Part shown: one piece after another, positions 37,256 to 45,521 of the stretch
Layout: the number at the start of each line of letters is the position of its first letter
Numbering within the stretch: the stretch's first letter is position 1
Source of the DNA: an uncultured Desulfobulbaceae bacterium
Lineage (GTDB): Bacteria; Desulfobacterota; Desulfobulbia; Desulfobulbales; Desulfobulbaceae
Assembly: GCA_947259225.1 (NCBI GenBank)
Contig: CAMYLK010000021.1
Span: 1 to 47,735, forward strand
DNA length: 47,735 bases
Direction: 5' to 3'
The notes under the pieces: model-generated
The model's database searches: none
What the model was told of the DNA's origin: nothing
Seen by the model: the letters and a program-made list of their open reading frames with translations, nothing else
Position numbers and translations under genes: made by a program

Positions 37256-37660
37256 TCAGTGGGTGATGATTTTTGGAAGCTTTTTGGCCTGCGCAACCCA
37301 CTTCTCAACCTGGGCCAGTCCCGGTGCCAGACGCACCAGCTTTTTCTTTTTATTCACCTCCTGCATTTTTTGGAGCAGATTTTCAGGTTTGCGCTTTTTC
37401 AGTTCAGGCACCGTATCAACACCGGAGGCTTCAAGGAGGTCAGCATACTGGGTTCCTACCCCTTTGATACGGGAAAGATCGGCCCGGTTTACCCATTTCA
37501 GGATGAGTTTTTCACTGATGCCTGTCGACTTTGCCAGGTCCTTGCGGCCTTTCTTTTTACCGCAACTTTTCAGCAAACCCTCTAATGAGGCAATGCCTGC
37601 TTTGTTGAGCTTGGTCATCTGCTTTTTACCAATGCCTTCAATCTCAGACAACTTGGCCAT
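37256..37660 (-). CDS. Helix-hairpin-helix (DUF4332-like) protein
   Basis: The 134-residue basic protein has two helix-hairpin-helix-type repeats: IEGIGKKQMTKLNKAGIAS at the N-terminus and IKGVGTQYADLLEASGVDT in the middle, with lysine-rich stretches after each. This is the DUF4332 pattern of non-sequence-specific DNA-binding motifs. No enzyme domain accompanies it. A small nucleoid or DNA-repair accessory protein is plausible but unproven. It is a single-gene unit with its own terminator. Confidence 0.85.
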   Translation of the reverse strand: MAKLSEIEGIGKKQMTKLNKAGIASLEGLLKSCGKKKGRKDLAKSTGISEKLILKWVNRADLSRIKGVGTQYADLLEASGVDTVPELKKRKPENLLQKMQEVNKKKKLVRLAPGLAQVEKWVAQAKKLPKIITH

Positions 37661-38055
37661 CTTTATCCTCCTTCTTTCAGTGTTGTTTCAGACAGCTCTG
37701 CCACTTTGATGCGTATACGGTAACTAAACTGTCAATTGATGAAAAAACGCTTTACGCGAACCGGAACATTTTATTGAGTATTAAAGAGCAATAAATATAG
37801 CTATTGGAATAGATTTTAATCCCTGTTATCAAACTGTTCGGAAAAAGGTAAGGCATCGAATGTAATTTACTTGTTAACCTTAATTGTATGCCAGACGAGA
37901 CAAGTCAGGCAAGAAAATAATTACTTGATGTAATTCAACGTTCTAACCATGTTACATATCCCCATGATATAATTGTTGACAGGTAACCCTGATGAGGTCA
38001 GCTTTACAGGGTCGAGCAGGAACGGTATAGATCTAGGTAAGTTTTAATATACATC
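37661..38055. other. 395-bp intergenic region upstream of trhP
   Basis: The divergent HhH and trhP genes share this AT-rich gap. A 6-bp inverted repeat ACCCTG/CAGGGT (37986-38012) sits 44 bp before trhP, next to TTGACA at 37976. I see no RNA gene. A CTGATGA inside the loop was checked as a hammerhead ribozyme core and rejected. Confidence 0.4.
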
Positions 38056-39300
38056 ATGAAACCCCATCGTAATAAAATACCCGAACTTCTTGCCCCGGCA
38101 GGCAGTTTCGAGAAACTGGTGACAGCCATTCATTATGGCGCAGATGCAGTGTACCTAGCAGGCAAACGGTTCAGTCTCCGGGCACGGGCCGGCAATTTTG
38201 ATGAAGAGGGACTGAGGCAGGCGGTTTCGTATGCCCACAAGCATTCGGTTAAGGTGTATGTCACCATCAATATATTTGCCCACAATGAGGATCTTGAAGG
38301 CCTCGAGGACTACCTGCTCTTTCTCGACAGCATTGATGTCGATGCACTTATCATTGCCGACCCGGGGATCCTGAGTGTTTCACGGGAAACATTACCCGAT
38401 ATGCCTCTCCATCTCTCAACCCAGGCCAATGTAACCAATGCGGCAAGTGCCCGCTTCTGGGTTTCGCAGGGTGTGAGCCGCCTTAATCTTGCCCGGGAAC
38501 TTGGTATTGAGGAAATCAGGCAGATCAGGGCGGCAACGGAAACGGAGCTTGAACTCTTTGTGCATGGAGCACTGTGTATTTCCTATTCCGGACGCTGTAT
38601 GCTGAGCACCTATTTTACAGGCCGTGACGCCAACCAGGGTGACTGTGCTCATCCCTGCCGTTATTCCTACCGCCTTGTGGAAGAAAAACGGCCAGGACAG
38701 TACTTTCCTGTGGAGGAGGATGAACGGGGCACCTATATCTTTAACTCACAGGATCTCTGTTTACTGAATCGGCTGCCGGAACTGATCGCTGCCGGGGCTG
38801 ATTCCCTGAAAATAGAGGGACGAATGAAGTCGGTAGGGTATGTCGGCGGCGTGGTGCGGGTTTACAGGGCAGCCCTGGACTGGATACAGGAACAGCTTGA
38901 CGCCGGAGCAGAAATCAATAGCCTGAGCCTACCGGAATATTTAACCGGGGAGATAAAAAAGCTGGGTACCCGTGGTTGGACCGAGAATTTTTTTGACGGC
39001 CCGCCGGATGATTCTGCCATGATGCATGACAGGATGCGGATTGAACAGCCCTGGGTCCCGGCGGGTATTGTCCGCCAGGCCGAGCCGCTGCTCATAGAAA
39101 CCCGGAATGTACTGGAAACAGGGGACAGCATAGAGTACCTGGGCCGCAACATGCGTACGATTTCCTGCAGCGTACTCGCCATGACCAGAGAGGATGGCAC
39201 CTCACTTGAACGGGCCAATCCTGGTCAGCGGGTGGAGTTACAGACTGACCCGGAGGTTATAGAACCTGAACTCAACTCTTTATTCAGGAAAAAAGTTTAA
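38056..39300 (+). CDS. trhP: U32-family tRNA hydroxylation protein TrhP
   Basis: The 414-residue protein has the U32 signature in ELFVHGALCISYSGRCMLSTYFTGRDANQGDCAHPCRYSY (about residues 167-210), with four Cys residues suited to bind an iron-sulfur cluster. LLAPAGSFEKLVTAIHYGADAVYLAG at the start and SLKIEGRMKSVGYV later are also typical. It matches the YegQ/TrhP subgroup, which makes 5-hydroxyuridine at tRNA position 34 from prephenate; older annotation calls it a collagenase-like peptidase. Single-gene unit, cytosolic. Confidence 0.92.
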   Translation: MKPHRNKIPELLAPAGSFEKLVTAIHYGADAVYLAGKRFSLRARAGNFDEEGLRQAVSYAHKHSVKVYVTINIFAHNEDLEGLEDYLLFLDSIDVDALIIADPGILSVSRETLPDMPLHLSTQANVTNAASARFWVSQGVSRLNLARELGIEEIRQIRAATETELELFVHGALCISYSGRCMLSTYFTGRDANQGDCAHPCRYSYRLVEEKRPGQYFPVEEDERGTYIFNSQDLCLLNRLPELIAAGADSLKIEGRMKSVGYVGGVVRVYRAALDWIQEQLDAGAEINSLSLPEYLTGEIKKLGTRGWTENFFDGPPDDSAMMHDRMRIEQPWVPAGIVRQAEPLLIETRNVLETGDSIEYLGRNMRTISCSVLAMTREDGTSLERANPGQRVELQTDPEVIEPELNSLFRKKV

Positions 39301-39328
39301 ATCTTCAATGACTTATCAGTTGCTTATG

Positions 39329-39359
39329 TACCCCTGCAACCTAGATGGTTGCAGGGGTA
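39329..39359. terminator. Strong hairpin after trhP
   Basis: A perfect 13-bp inverted repeat TACCCCTGCAACC/GGTTGCAGGGGTA with a 5-nt loop lies 28 bp after the trhP stop. No U tract follows in either direction, so it may act as an RNA-stabilising or Rho-assisted end rather than a classic intrinsic terminator. Confidence 0.55.
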
Positions 39360-39456
39360 AAAAGATCCTTTTCTCAAGCTGAACAAAATTGAACCGTCAG
39401 CTGTGCCTCCCTTTCATAGGAAGGGGCAATGCTTTTGTTTGAATCGGTTACAAAAA

Positions 39457-39843
39457 TTATTTGCTCATTTCCGCAGCTTTATCCTCGACCTCTGCTGATC
39501 CTTCCTTGGTCATTGCCGCGGCTTTTTCCTCCACGTCTGCAGCAGCTTCTTTGGTAGCGGCAGCAGCCTTTTCGGTCATTTCCGCAGTTTTGATCTTTGC
39601 ATCTTCTGCAGCCTCCTTCGTCAATTCTGCAGCTTTATCCGCCGCCTCAACCGCCGCTTCTTTTGTAGCAGTCGCAGCTTCCTTGGTCATTTCTGCAGCA
39701 TCGTCCGCTGCCTTCATTGCTGCCATTTTAGTGGCCTCAACTGCTTCCTTGGTTTCTTCAACAGCCTTTTTTGCCTCATCGCTGCTGCACCCGTAACTGG
39801 CTACCAACATAAGCCCGGCAAGTATAAATGCAATTTTTTTCAT
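39457..39843 (-). CDS. Alanine-rich repeat lipoprotein (LEA-like)
   Basis: The 128-residue protein has a lipoprotein signal peptide with lipobox VASYGC. The mature part is almost only A, E, K, T, D and M, arranged as repeated 10-11-residue units such as AAELTKEAAEDAK, AAAMTKEGSAEV and AAEMTKEAATATK. This gives a long amphipathic helix like late-embryogenesis-abundant or apolipoprotein-type repeats. It has no catalytic motif. GGAG precedes the start. A membrane-anchored desiccation, osmotic or envelope-spacing role is possible; function is unknown. Repeat copy number may vary between strains. Confidence 0.85.
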   Translation of the reverse strand: MKKIAFILAGLMLVASYGCSSDEAKKAVEETKEAVEATKMAAMKAADDAAEMTKEAATATKEAAVEAADKAAELTKEAAEDAKIKTAEMTEKAAAATKEAAADVEEKAAAMTKEGSAEVEDKAAEMSK

Positions 39844-40003
39844 AGCGCTTTCTCCTTAACTAAATTGTATTAGAATGACCGATCTGAATAAGATTTACTC
39901 AATAATACCAGTAAGGTCAATAGACTATACACCTGGATTACAACCTGTAATTTTTTTGTATTGTGCTTGAATTTTGACAAAGTATTGAGTGGATAGGAAA
40001 AGG

Positions 40004-42460
40004 CTAGGTGCCGTCATTTATTTCGTCAAGCGAGATAATCTGGTCCGTTACTTCAGTAAACGCCACATCATGACTGATAAGGAATAACTGATCATACCAG
40101 TGTTCCGTTACCTCTTCACGTCCGATGTCAATGGCCCGAAAGGCATGGGCCAGGTTTTCCCGGCGGGCTGCATCGAGATTTGATGTCGGCTCATCAAAAA
40201 AAGCGATCCGGGCACCGATAGTCTGCAGCAGGGCCAACCGTAGGGCAACCACAGCACTCATGATCTGGCCTCCGGACAACTGGTCGTCGGTGCGTTCCCT
40301 GATCTCTCCGCCCTGCATATCCCGGAGAACGATTTTATATTTGTCTCCCCAATAAAGCTCTTCGTCTGTTTCGGCAATGTTGCGGTATATCATGTCTGCC
40401 CGCAGACTGATCTCTTCCCGAAAACGTTCCGAGAGCTGAGCTGAAACATTATTGAATATCTTGTTCCGTAAAAATTTGACCAGCTCTTCTTTGGCTTCAA
40501 AGTTTTTCTTTTCTGCCAGCCGGACCTTGATCTCTTCAGCCAGCTTGTTCAGCCTCTTGATCTCCTCCATCAGGCGAAGCTGGTCTTTACCGATATCGCT
40601 GATCTTCTGCTTCAGCGTGGCAACCTCGGCAACCAGCTTCTCTTTCCGAGCTCGCACTTCGGCGTGGCTCTTCTGGTCATAATCTTTTTCCAGCGCCAAA
40701 AGTTCCTCTCGCTTGGCAGTAAGTGTTTTTTTCAGTTCATCAAAAAGTTCCAGCATATTCTGCAGTTCTTTCTGCCTGTTTTTCAGGTCCCGGGCATCTT
40801 TCTTGTGAGCAAAGAAGGTGTCCCGCGTTTCCTGGTTTTCAGACTTTGTCTTCTCTGTTTTGCTGATCTCTTCATCCAGGTCCTTAAATTTCTTGAGGTC
40901 TTCTTTCCGGGCAGCCGCTTTTTTATCTGCCTCTTCCCGCCGTTTTCCTGTCCCGGCAAGGGCAAGCTTTCTTTTCTCGTTCTCTTCCTGTTTCCCGGTC
41001 AAGGCGGCAAGTTGTTTCTCAACTTCCTGTGCCCTGATCTTAATAGCTTCTATTTCCTTCTGGGCGATTTCGGCAGCCTTGATGTTCTGGGCCAGGGTCT
41101 CAAGCTTCCTGTCCAGCTCCTTGCCTTCATTATCAAGTTCTTTAACCCTGCCAGTAAAAACATCCCTCGGCGCTTTACCTGCGATATTCTGGCATTGCTC
41201 CTTGAAGAACGGACAGATTCCTTCCCCCAGCTTCTCCTGCCCTTCCTGCAGTCCCGACCTTCTGCCTTCCAGAAGCCCCTTGGCCGAGCGGACTTTCTCT
41301 TCTTCTCTCCTCAAACCCGGCAACCGGGCGGCAGTTTTGTGCAGGTTCACATCACCGGCCAGTTCCTTGTGTTCCTTCTTCAGCCGTTCTTCTTCTTCGG
41401 CCAATTGCTTTGCGGTGTTCTCTATTTCCCTGGTTTCATGCTCATAGGCCTGTACAAGGCGTGAACTTTCCTTGTCCAGACCAGTTATTTCCTTCTCGAT
41501 CTCCCTGCTCTGTTTCTCCTTCTCCCTTAAGGATTTGAGAGCAGCTTCCGCCTTTTCGAAAGCTTCCTTGCCGGGTTTGTTCTTTGTCTGTATCTCAATA
41601 GCCTGTTCAGACTCCTTTACCCTTTTCTGCTGATCGGCTATCTTTCCTTCACCGTCGCGGATACGATTCTCCAACACCTGGATTTCGGATTTCAGAGAGA
41701 CAACCTTCTTTTCCTTCCCGTCCAGTTCAGCAAGCTGCTTTTCGATATCGGCCAGAGATTTTTCTTTCCCGGCCAGTTCCTTGTTGTGTCCTTCGATCTC
41801 TTTGACCAACCCGTCGAGTTCCTTTTCTTTTTCGGGCAGGGCGTCGGCCTGTTCCTGTTTACCTTCAATTTCAACGGCCAGGACTTCGATCTTACTTTTG
41901 ACTGCCGCCAGCAGTGTGCGGGTGCCATTGTAGGTTTTGCGCCAGGCATCAATGCCGAGGATTTCGTCAAATGCTTCCTGGCGTTTAGTCGGCTGTTTGA
42001 GAACAAAGGGACCAAGGAATTCATTCTGGAAGGGACCGATCACCAGTTTGAACTGGTCGGCCAGGGCACGGCCGCTCTTAAGCCCGAGAAGCTCCTTGAT
42101 GCGCGCTTCCGTTTCCGACGCCCCGGCATGGTCCTCAACTTCAAAGGTCCCGCCAATCTCTCGTGCCAGCAGCCATTTGGATCCGGCACCGACACTGCGG
42201 GAAACCCGAAATGTTTCACCATCATCTGTGGCAAAGGTAACAGCAATATCCCCTTTTTTGGCACCGATGGTTATAAAGCGGTCGATATTGCCCACGAAAT
42301 CCCGGGCATCAACCCCGAACAGGGCATAGCCGATGGCCTCAAAGATAGTACTTTTACCGACTCCGTTGTCACCAGAAAGCACATTGATCCCTTGGACAAA
42401 GTTCAGCTCTTTGTCACGGTGGGATTTGATGTTTTTCAGGGAAATGGAAAGGATCTGCAT
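40004..42460 (-). CDS. sbcC: SbcC/Rad50-like ATPase
   Basis: The 818-residue protein has the Walker A motif GDNGVGKST near residue 35, two long coiled-coil arms, and at the C-terminus the ABC signature LSGGQIMSAVVALRLALL and Walker B ARIAFFDEPTSNLDA. It pairs with SbcD as a DNA double-strand-end nuclease/ATPase that cuts hairpins and processes ends. The apex near residue 420 has CPFFKEQCQN rather than the normal Cys-x-x-Cys zinc hook, so the hook is atypical. At 818 residues it is shorter than E. coli SbcC and nearer the archaeal Rad50 size. It starts 3 bp after the sbcD stop. Confidence 0.92.
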   Translation of the reverse strand: MQILSISLKNIKSHRDKELNFVQGINVLSGDNGVGKSTIFEAIGYALFGVDARDFVGNIDRFITIGAKKGDIAVTFATDDGETFRVSRSVGAGSKWLLAREIGGTFEVEDHAGASETEARIKELLGLKSGRALADQFKLVIGPFQNEFLGPFVLKQPTKRQEAFDEILGIDAWRKTYNGTRTLLAAVKSKIEVLAVEIEGKQEQADALPEKEKELDGLVKEIEGHNKELAGKEKSLADIEKQLAELDGKEKKVVSLKSEIQVLENRIRDGEGKIADQQKRVKESEQAIEIQTKNKPGKEAFEKAEAALKSLREKEKQSREIEKEITGLDKESSRLVQAYEHETREIENTAKQLAEEEERLKKEHKELAGDVNLHKTAARLPGLRREEEKVRSAKGLLEGRRSGLQEGQEKLGEGICPFFKEQCQNIAGKAPRDVFTGRVKELDNEGKELDRKLETLAQNIKAAEIAQKEIEAIKIRAQEVEKQLAALTGKQEENEKRKLALAGTGKRREEADKKAAARKEDLKKFKDLDEEISKTEKTKSENQETRDTFFAHKKDARDLKNRQKELQNMLELFDELKKTLTAKREELLALEKDYDQKSHAEVRARKEKLVAEVATLKQKISDIGKDQLRLMEEIKRLNKLAEEIKVRLAEKKNFEAKEELVKFLRNKIFNNVSAQLSERFREEISLRADMIYRNIAETDEELYWGDKYKIVLRDMQGGEIRERTDDQLSGGQIMSAVVALRLALLQTIGARIAFFDEPTSNLDAARRENLAHAFRAIDIGREEVTEHWYDQLFLISHDVAFTEVTDQIISLDEINDGT

Positions 42461-42463
42461 GTT

Positions 42464-43714
42464 TCAGCCTCTCTCCGGGAGCAGACCGAGCAGTTCATCA
42501 TCCTCGATTTCGCCTTTCAGGACTAGGTCGCGTATCGCCAGAGATAGCCTGGTCAGCTCCTCTTCACGCCCCTGAAAGTTGCTGTGCGCTCCTATCAGTT
42601 CATGCAGAACGTCGCTTTCGATCTCGGCAAGGGACTTCTTGACAACCTCTTCCCCACCGGTCCGGGCAACCAGGGAAAGGTGATTTTTTATCTCAATATG
42701 TAAAGGTGAAACGAATTCATCAAGGGCAAGCCGCAGTCGCTCCCTTCCCAGTTCAAAGGGATGAAATCCGACTCGACCGGCAAGTTTCAGCTCCAGGAGG
42801 GGTGATCTTTCATCGGTCTGCCCGACCAGCTTTTCTTTTACCTGCTCCCGAAAGCTTTCAAGAGCGGTATCAGCATCTTCAGAACCATCAAGATTGATGG
42901 CCTCGACCAGCATCGGCCGGGGATCGGTCGTTCGGAATTCGGGAGTAAACTTGCCGTCCTCGACGGTAACGAAATAGTAGCCCTTATCGTACTTTTCCTC
43001 GCCAAAGTTGACCCGTTCAGGAGCGCCGGGATTATAAGCGTAGGGTTTGCCTTCCTGGGTTTCGATCGCGTATGGCTTATGGCCGTGGCCGAGCGCAACG
43101 TAGCCGAATTTTTCGGCCAGCGGGTGGGCCTCCTCGATCTTCATGTTGCCGATCTCGACCGGCGAGTACTTCCAGATACCGACATGGAAAAGCAGCAGAT
43201 TGTTCTCGGTCGTCACCGCATCACAGATCCGCTCGACATGACTCCCGGCATTGGCGCCGATATAACCCAGACCATAGATATTCAAACCGCCGATCTTGAT
43301 CTGCCCGCCGGTGCCGGTCTCCTCATCGAAAGGATCGAAACGATAAGCGCCTTCCTCGGTGCGGGAAGGGCGCAGCAAACGGATATAGCCCATTTCTGAA
43401 AGGGCTTCCATCCAGGAGATATTATGTCGCCGGTGAATCCAGTCGTGGTTGCCTTCAATGGCAATACAGGGGATGCCAGCCTCTTTCAAGGGCTGCAGGG
43501 TTTCAATGGTCTTGGCAAAGGTCTTGGGCAGGATCTGGCCGGTGTGGAAGAGATCGCCGCCGATCAACACAAAATCAACTTTTTCATCCAGGGCATCCTC
43601 TACAATGCCCGACAGACAAAGGAAAAAATCCTCGTACCGCACCGCTTCACCGGGAGAGTTCCGGTAGGTCTTGCCAAGGTGGATGTCGGAAGTGTGGATG
43701 AAATGAGTCGGCAT
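42464..43714 (-). CDS. sbcD: SbcD/Mre11-like nuclease
   Basis: The 416-residue protein has the metallophosphoesterase motifs: HTSDIHLGKTYR (D-x-H), FVLIGGDLFHTG (GD-x2-H), IAIEGNHDWIHRR (GNHD), LLFHVGIWK and YVALGHGHKP (GH-x-H). It binds two manganese ions and acts as exo/endonuclease with SbcC. The C-terminal third is the capping region that contacts the ATPase. sbcD precedes sbcC by 3 bp. No other repair gene adjoins. Confidence 0.93.
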   Translation of the reverse strand: MPTHFIHTSDIHLGKTYRNSPGEAVRYEDFFLCLSGIVEDALDEKVDFVLIGGDLFHTGQILPKTFAKTIETLQPLKEAGIPCIAIEGNHDWIHRRHNISWMEALSEMGYIRLLRPSRTEEGAYRFDPFDEETGTGGQIKIGGLNIYGLGYIGANAGSHVERICDAVTTENNLLLFHVGIWKYSPVEIGNMKIEEAHPLAEKFGYVALGHGHKPYAIETQEGKPYAYNPGAPERVNFGEEKYDKGYYFVTVEDGKFTPEFRTTDPRPMLVEAINLDGSEDADTALESFREQVKEKLVGQTDERSPLLELKLAGRVGFHPFELGRERLRLALDEFVSPLHIEIKNHLSLVARTGGEEVVKKSLAEIESDVLHELIGAHSNFQGREEELTRLSLAIRDLVLKGEIEDDELLGLLPERG

Positions 43715-43847
43715 AAATAAATCAGTCCCGGATTACTTATTCTATTGATAATTTTAATTTTGACTGGAAATTCAGATCAGGGCCGTAAGGAAACATTTAA
43801 TATACATATACGTAACAAATAGATTTGTGAGAGGTTGGAATTACACA

Positions 43848-43941
43848 CGATAACGCTGTACATCACCAGCCAGCCATTTTAGTAAATTCCACGAAGTGGC
43901 CGGCCAACCTCTACTGGTCTGGTGAATTGTAATGGTTAGCG
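43848..43941 (-). repeat. attC-like site at the end of the relE cassette
   Basis: A 94-bp imperfect palindrome starts 6 bp after the relE stop. Outer arms CGATAAC/GTTAGCG pair over 7 positions with one mismatch. Inner arms TCACCAG-CCAG and CTGG-T-CTGGTGA pair over 11 bp with one extrahelical T. Length, the AAC/GTT ends and the bulged inner arm are all attC-like. A shorter AAC...GTTGGAA element lies just outside (43810-43840). Confidence 0.5.
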
Positions 43942-43947
43942 CCTTTT

Positions 43948-44247
43948 CTATAGATCAAGTAACTTTGAACCGTGTATCACCCTTAATATATAAATGGAAT
44001 TATTATCTATTTTGTATATAGCTCGATATTTTTTATGAACCAGATGCCTGTAGTTGGTGCCAAAAAATATGTTTTCTGGAATGTAGGGACACGGCCCAGG
44101 GGATGTGTCCAAGCTGTATATTTTTTTCTCCAGTTCTAATATGAACTTTTTGGCATTATTTAAATTGTCCGAGGCAATATAGAAAAAGATATGCTCAAGA
44201 TCGTTTTGAGCATTACGGGTGAGATGTATTTTAAATTTCTTGGGCAC
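43948..44247 (-). CDS. RelE/ParE-type toxin
   Basis: The 99-residue protein has the ParE/RelE fold pattern: IHLTRNAQNDLEHIFFYIASDN, then a central loop, NYRHLVHKKYRAIYKIDNNSIYILRVIHGSK at the C-terminus, where the Arg/Tyr/His set lies. ParE toxins poison gyrase, RelE toxins cut mRNA on ribosomes; the C-terminal HGSK ending favours ParE-like. It overlaps the antitoxin gene by 17 bp and is preceded by it, the usual order. Both lie in a cassette flanked by attC-like sites. Confidence 0.92.
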   Translation of the reverse strand: MPKKFKIHLTRNAQNDLEHIFFYIASDNLNNAKKFILELEKKIYSLDTSPGPCPYIPENIFFGTNYRHLVHKKYRAIYKIDNNSIYILRVIHGSKLLDL

Positions 44248-44509
44248 GCTTGAATTCCTTAAAGAAATTTTTTGCCTCGGTATAACGACCTTCTTTTATG
44301 TCTTCCTCTGCTGGGGCTAGTAGCTTCAACAAATTAAATGCATTGGTGATTTTTTCGTATTCCTTCGCGTCAACGATAACAGCTTCAGCTTTCCCGTTAA
44401 CAGTGAGTATGACTGGACGTTTTGTTTTGTGGATTTGATCGAGAACTGCATTTGTGTTTCGTTTCAACTCAGTTATTGAGCGGATATCTTCTGTAATGCT
44501 AATAGGCAC
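44231..44509 (-). CDS. Phd/YefM-type antitoxin
   Basis: The 92-residue protein has the Phd/YefM N-terminal DNA-binding domain: DIRSITELKRNTNAVLDQIHKTKRPVILTVNGKAEAVIV (about residues 8-46), then a toxin-binding helical tail. It starts with GTG, preceded by GGAGG at the ideal distance. Antitoxins of this type repress their own operon. The 5' part of this gene, with its upstream region, is duplicated about 1.08 kb away. Confidence 0.93.
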   Translation of the reverse strand: MPISITEDIRSITELKRNTNAVLDQIHKTKRPVILTVNGKAEAVIVDAKEYEKITNAFNLLKLLAPAEEDIKEGRYTEAKNFFKEFKRAQEI

Positions 44510-44651
44510 AAGGCACCTCCTTAATGTTTAATTCGATCACTATTTAATGCCTTATTATATGCGAACATAGTGTCATGTGGCAAGGGCTTATTGAAGACCT
44601 AACGTGAAAATTACGGGTCCATCCCGTGCATTTTTTGGTTGGAATTAAGTG
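44440..44651. repeat. Direct repeat R1, copy 1
   Basis: These 212 bp (first 23 codons of the antitoxin, its leader and attC-like site A) recur at 45522-45733 in the same orientation with only a few differences, at an offset of 1082 bp. Confidence 0.92.
44597..44644 (-). repeat. attC-like site A
   Basis: On the minus strand TTCCAAC (R''-like) and GTTAGGT (R', fits GTTRRRY) enclose an inner A/T arm pair and an ACGGG/CCCGT terminal hairpin. Folding gives outer arms, a short unpaired spacer, inner arms and a terminal loop, the attC architecture, in 48 bp. It follows the 44829-45380 gene. Confidence 0.6.
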
Positions 44652-44701
44652 TTGTTTTCGAAGAACCTCATTAAAAGTGTCAAGAATAAAGATTTGACCC
44701 C
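44638..44701. repeat. Direct repeat R2, copy 1
   Basis: These 64 bp, including TGTCAAGAATAAAGATTTGA, recur at 45454-45517 with four differences. The motif resembles short REP-like repeats scattered in many environmental genomes. Each copy abuts an attC-like site. Confidence 0.88.
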
Positions 44702-44828
44702 ATGTCCTTGGAGACCCCATGTCCTTGGACACAACCCCAAAAAAATGTAAAAACCAGGGTCTGTCCCCGATTGTTTTACCGAAGTTCTCCGCCTCCATTC
44801 AAGCGTATGGTTGTGCCATTTTACAATT

Positions 44829-45380
44829 TCATTTTTTCTTTGGAAGAAAATCTGAGTAATGCTTTTTTGCGCATTCCGGGCAGATACTATGGCTAAAATC
44901 TGCCCCTGAATGATCTTTAATATAAACTTCTACCTGCTTCCAGAATCCTTTATCATCACGAATCTGTTTACAAAAAGAGCAGATAGGAAAAATACCTTTT
45001 AATGTTTGTACTTCATCCAATGCGTCCTGAAGTTGATTGTGAGACTTTTCTATTTTTCTTTTACTCTTTTCAACCTCCTCAATAGCAGGAATCCATTTCC
45101 AAAAGCCCAGTGCAAGAAAAATAAATCCAAATAAATAACCGACAAATTTTTCTAAAAAAGCTTGATAAGGAGTATCGCCAATAATGATATATTTGTTAAG
45201 TTGCGGAAAGTTGTCTGTTATATCAACAACCATACCAACAAAAACCAAAGTGAAACCATAAATTATGAACGGCCATCCCTTATATGTTGTTGCGTATTTA
45301 TTAGGATTTTTGAATACTAAAGCGTAAATAATAACACCCACAAGAATTGCTCGAATAGTTTCTAGAACTATATCAACCAT
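44829..45380 (-). CDS. Membrane protein with C-terminal zinc-ribbon-like sensor tail
   Basis: The 183-residue protein has three to four membrane segments (about 1-110), then a coiled coil (EKSKRKIEKSHNQLQDALDEVQTLKG) and a C-terminal module ICSFCKQIRDDKGFWKQVEVYI...HSICPECAKK with four Cys in two pairs. This tail is common at the C-terminus of PAS-containing signalling proteins in Desulfobacterota and resembles a zinc ribbon; here it appears on a small membrane protein without a kinase or PAS domain. AAGG precedes the ATG. It is the only gene of its cassette and is followed by attC-like site A. Confidence 0.82.
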   Translation of the reverse strand: MVDIVLETIRAILVGVIIYALVFKNPNKYATTYKGWPFIIYGFTLVFVGMVVDITDNFPQLNKYIIIGDTPYQAFLEKFVGYLFGFIFLALGFWKWIPAIEEVEKSKRKIEKSHNQLQDALDEVQTLKGIFPICSFCKQIRDDKGFWKQVEVYIKDHSGADFSHSICPECAKKHYSDFLPKKK

Positions 45381-45412
45381 AATTATACCTTGATTTGTTT
45401 ATGAATTTGACT

Positions 45413-45460
45413 GCACAACGATAAGATCTGCGGCTTGACCGCAGTATTTTTTTGTTGGAT
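45413..45460 (-). repeat. attC-like site B
   Basis: On the minus strand ATCCAAC (fits RYYYAAC) and GTTGTGC enclose A/T arms and a perfect CTGCGG/CCGCAG hairpin. It is 48 bp, exactly the length of site A, though its inner sequence differs. It lies just upstream of the 44829-45380 gene and after the truncated antitoxin. Confidence 0.6.
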
Positions 45461-45517
45461 TTAAGTGTTATTTTCGAAGAACCCCATTAAAAGTGTCAAG
45501 AATAAAGATTTGACCCC
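45454..45517. repeat. Direct repeat R2, copy 2
   Basis: Second copy of the 64-bp element at 44638-44701; begins with the outer arm of attC-like site B. Confidence 0.88.
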
Positions 45518-45521
45518 CATC

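Larger units (their letters stand above)
44510..44828. other. 319-bp non-coding stretch between cassettes
   Basis: It holds the antitoxin leader and promoter, attC-like site A, repeat R2 and a tail with CCATGTCCTTGGA-type doublets (44699-44735) and a GTCTGTCCCC motif. Frames crossing it run through the palindromes and are not considered genes. Confidence 0.6.

Noticed and set aside
37987..38025. CTGATGA followed by CGA-like bases as a hammerhead ribozyme
   Set aside because: The bases after CTGATGA cannot form stem II and the GAAA core is missing.
39937..39957. ATTACA/TGTAAT hairpin with T7 as a plus-strand terminator
   Set aside because: No plus-strand gene leads into it; the AT-rich stem of 6 bp with a 3-nt loop is probably chance.
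40125..41464. Long plus-strand frames opposite sbcC
   Set aside because: They are antisense shadows of the biased coiled-coil codons, with Phe/Ser/Leu-rich composition and no ribosome binding sites.
44544..44798. Frame sharing a 35-residue stretch with another frame at 45581-45784
   Set aside because: Both run through attC-like palindromes and repeat R1; the similarity is that of the DNA repeat, and neither has a ribosome binding site.
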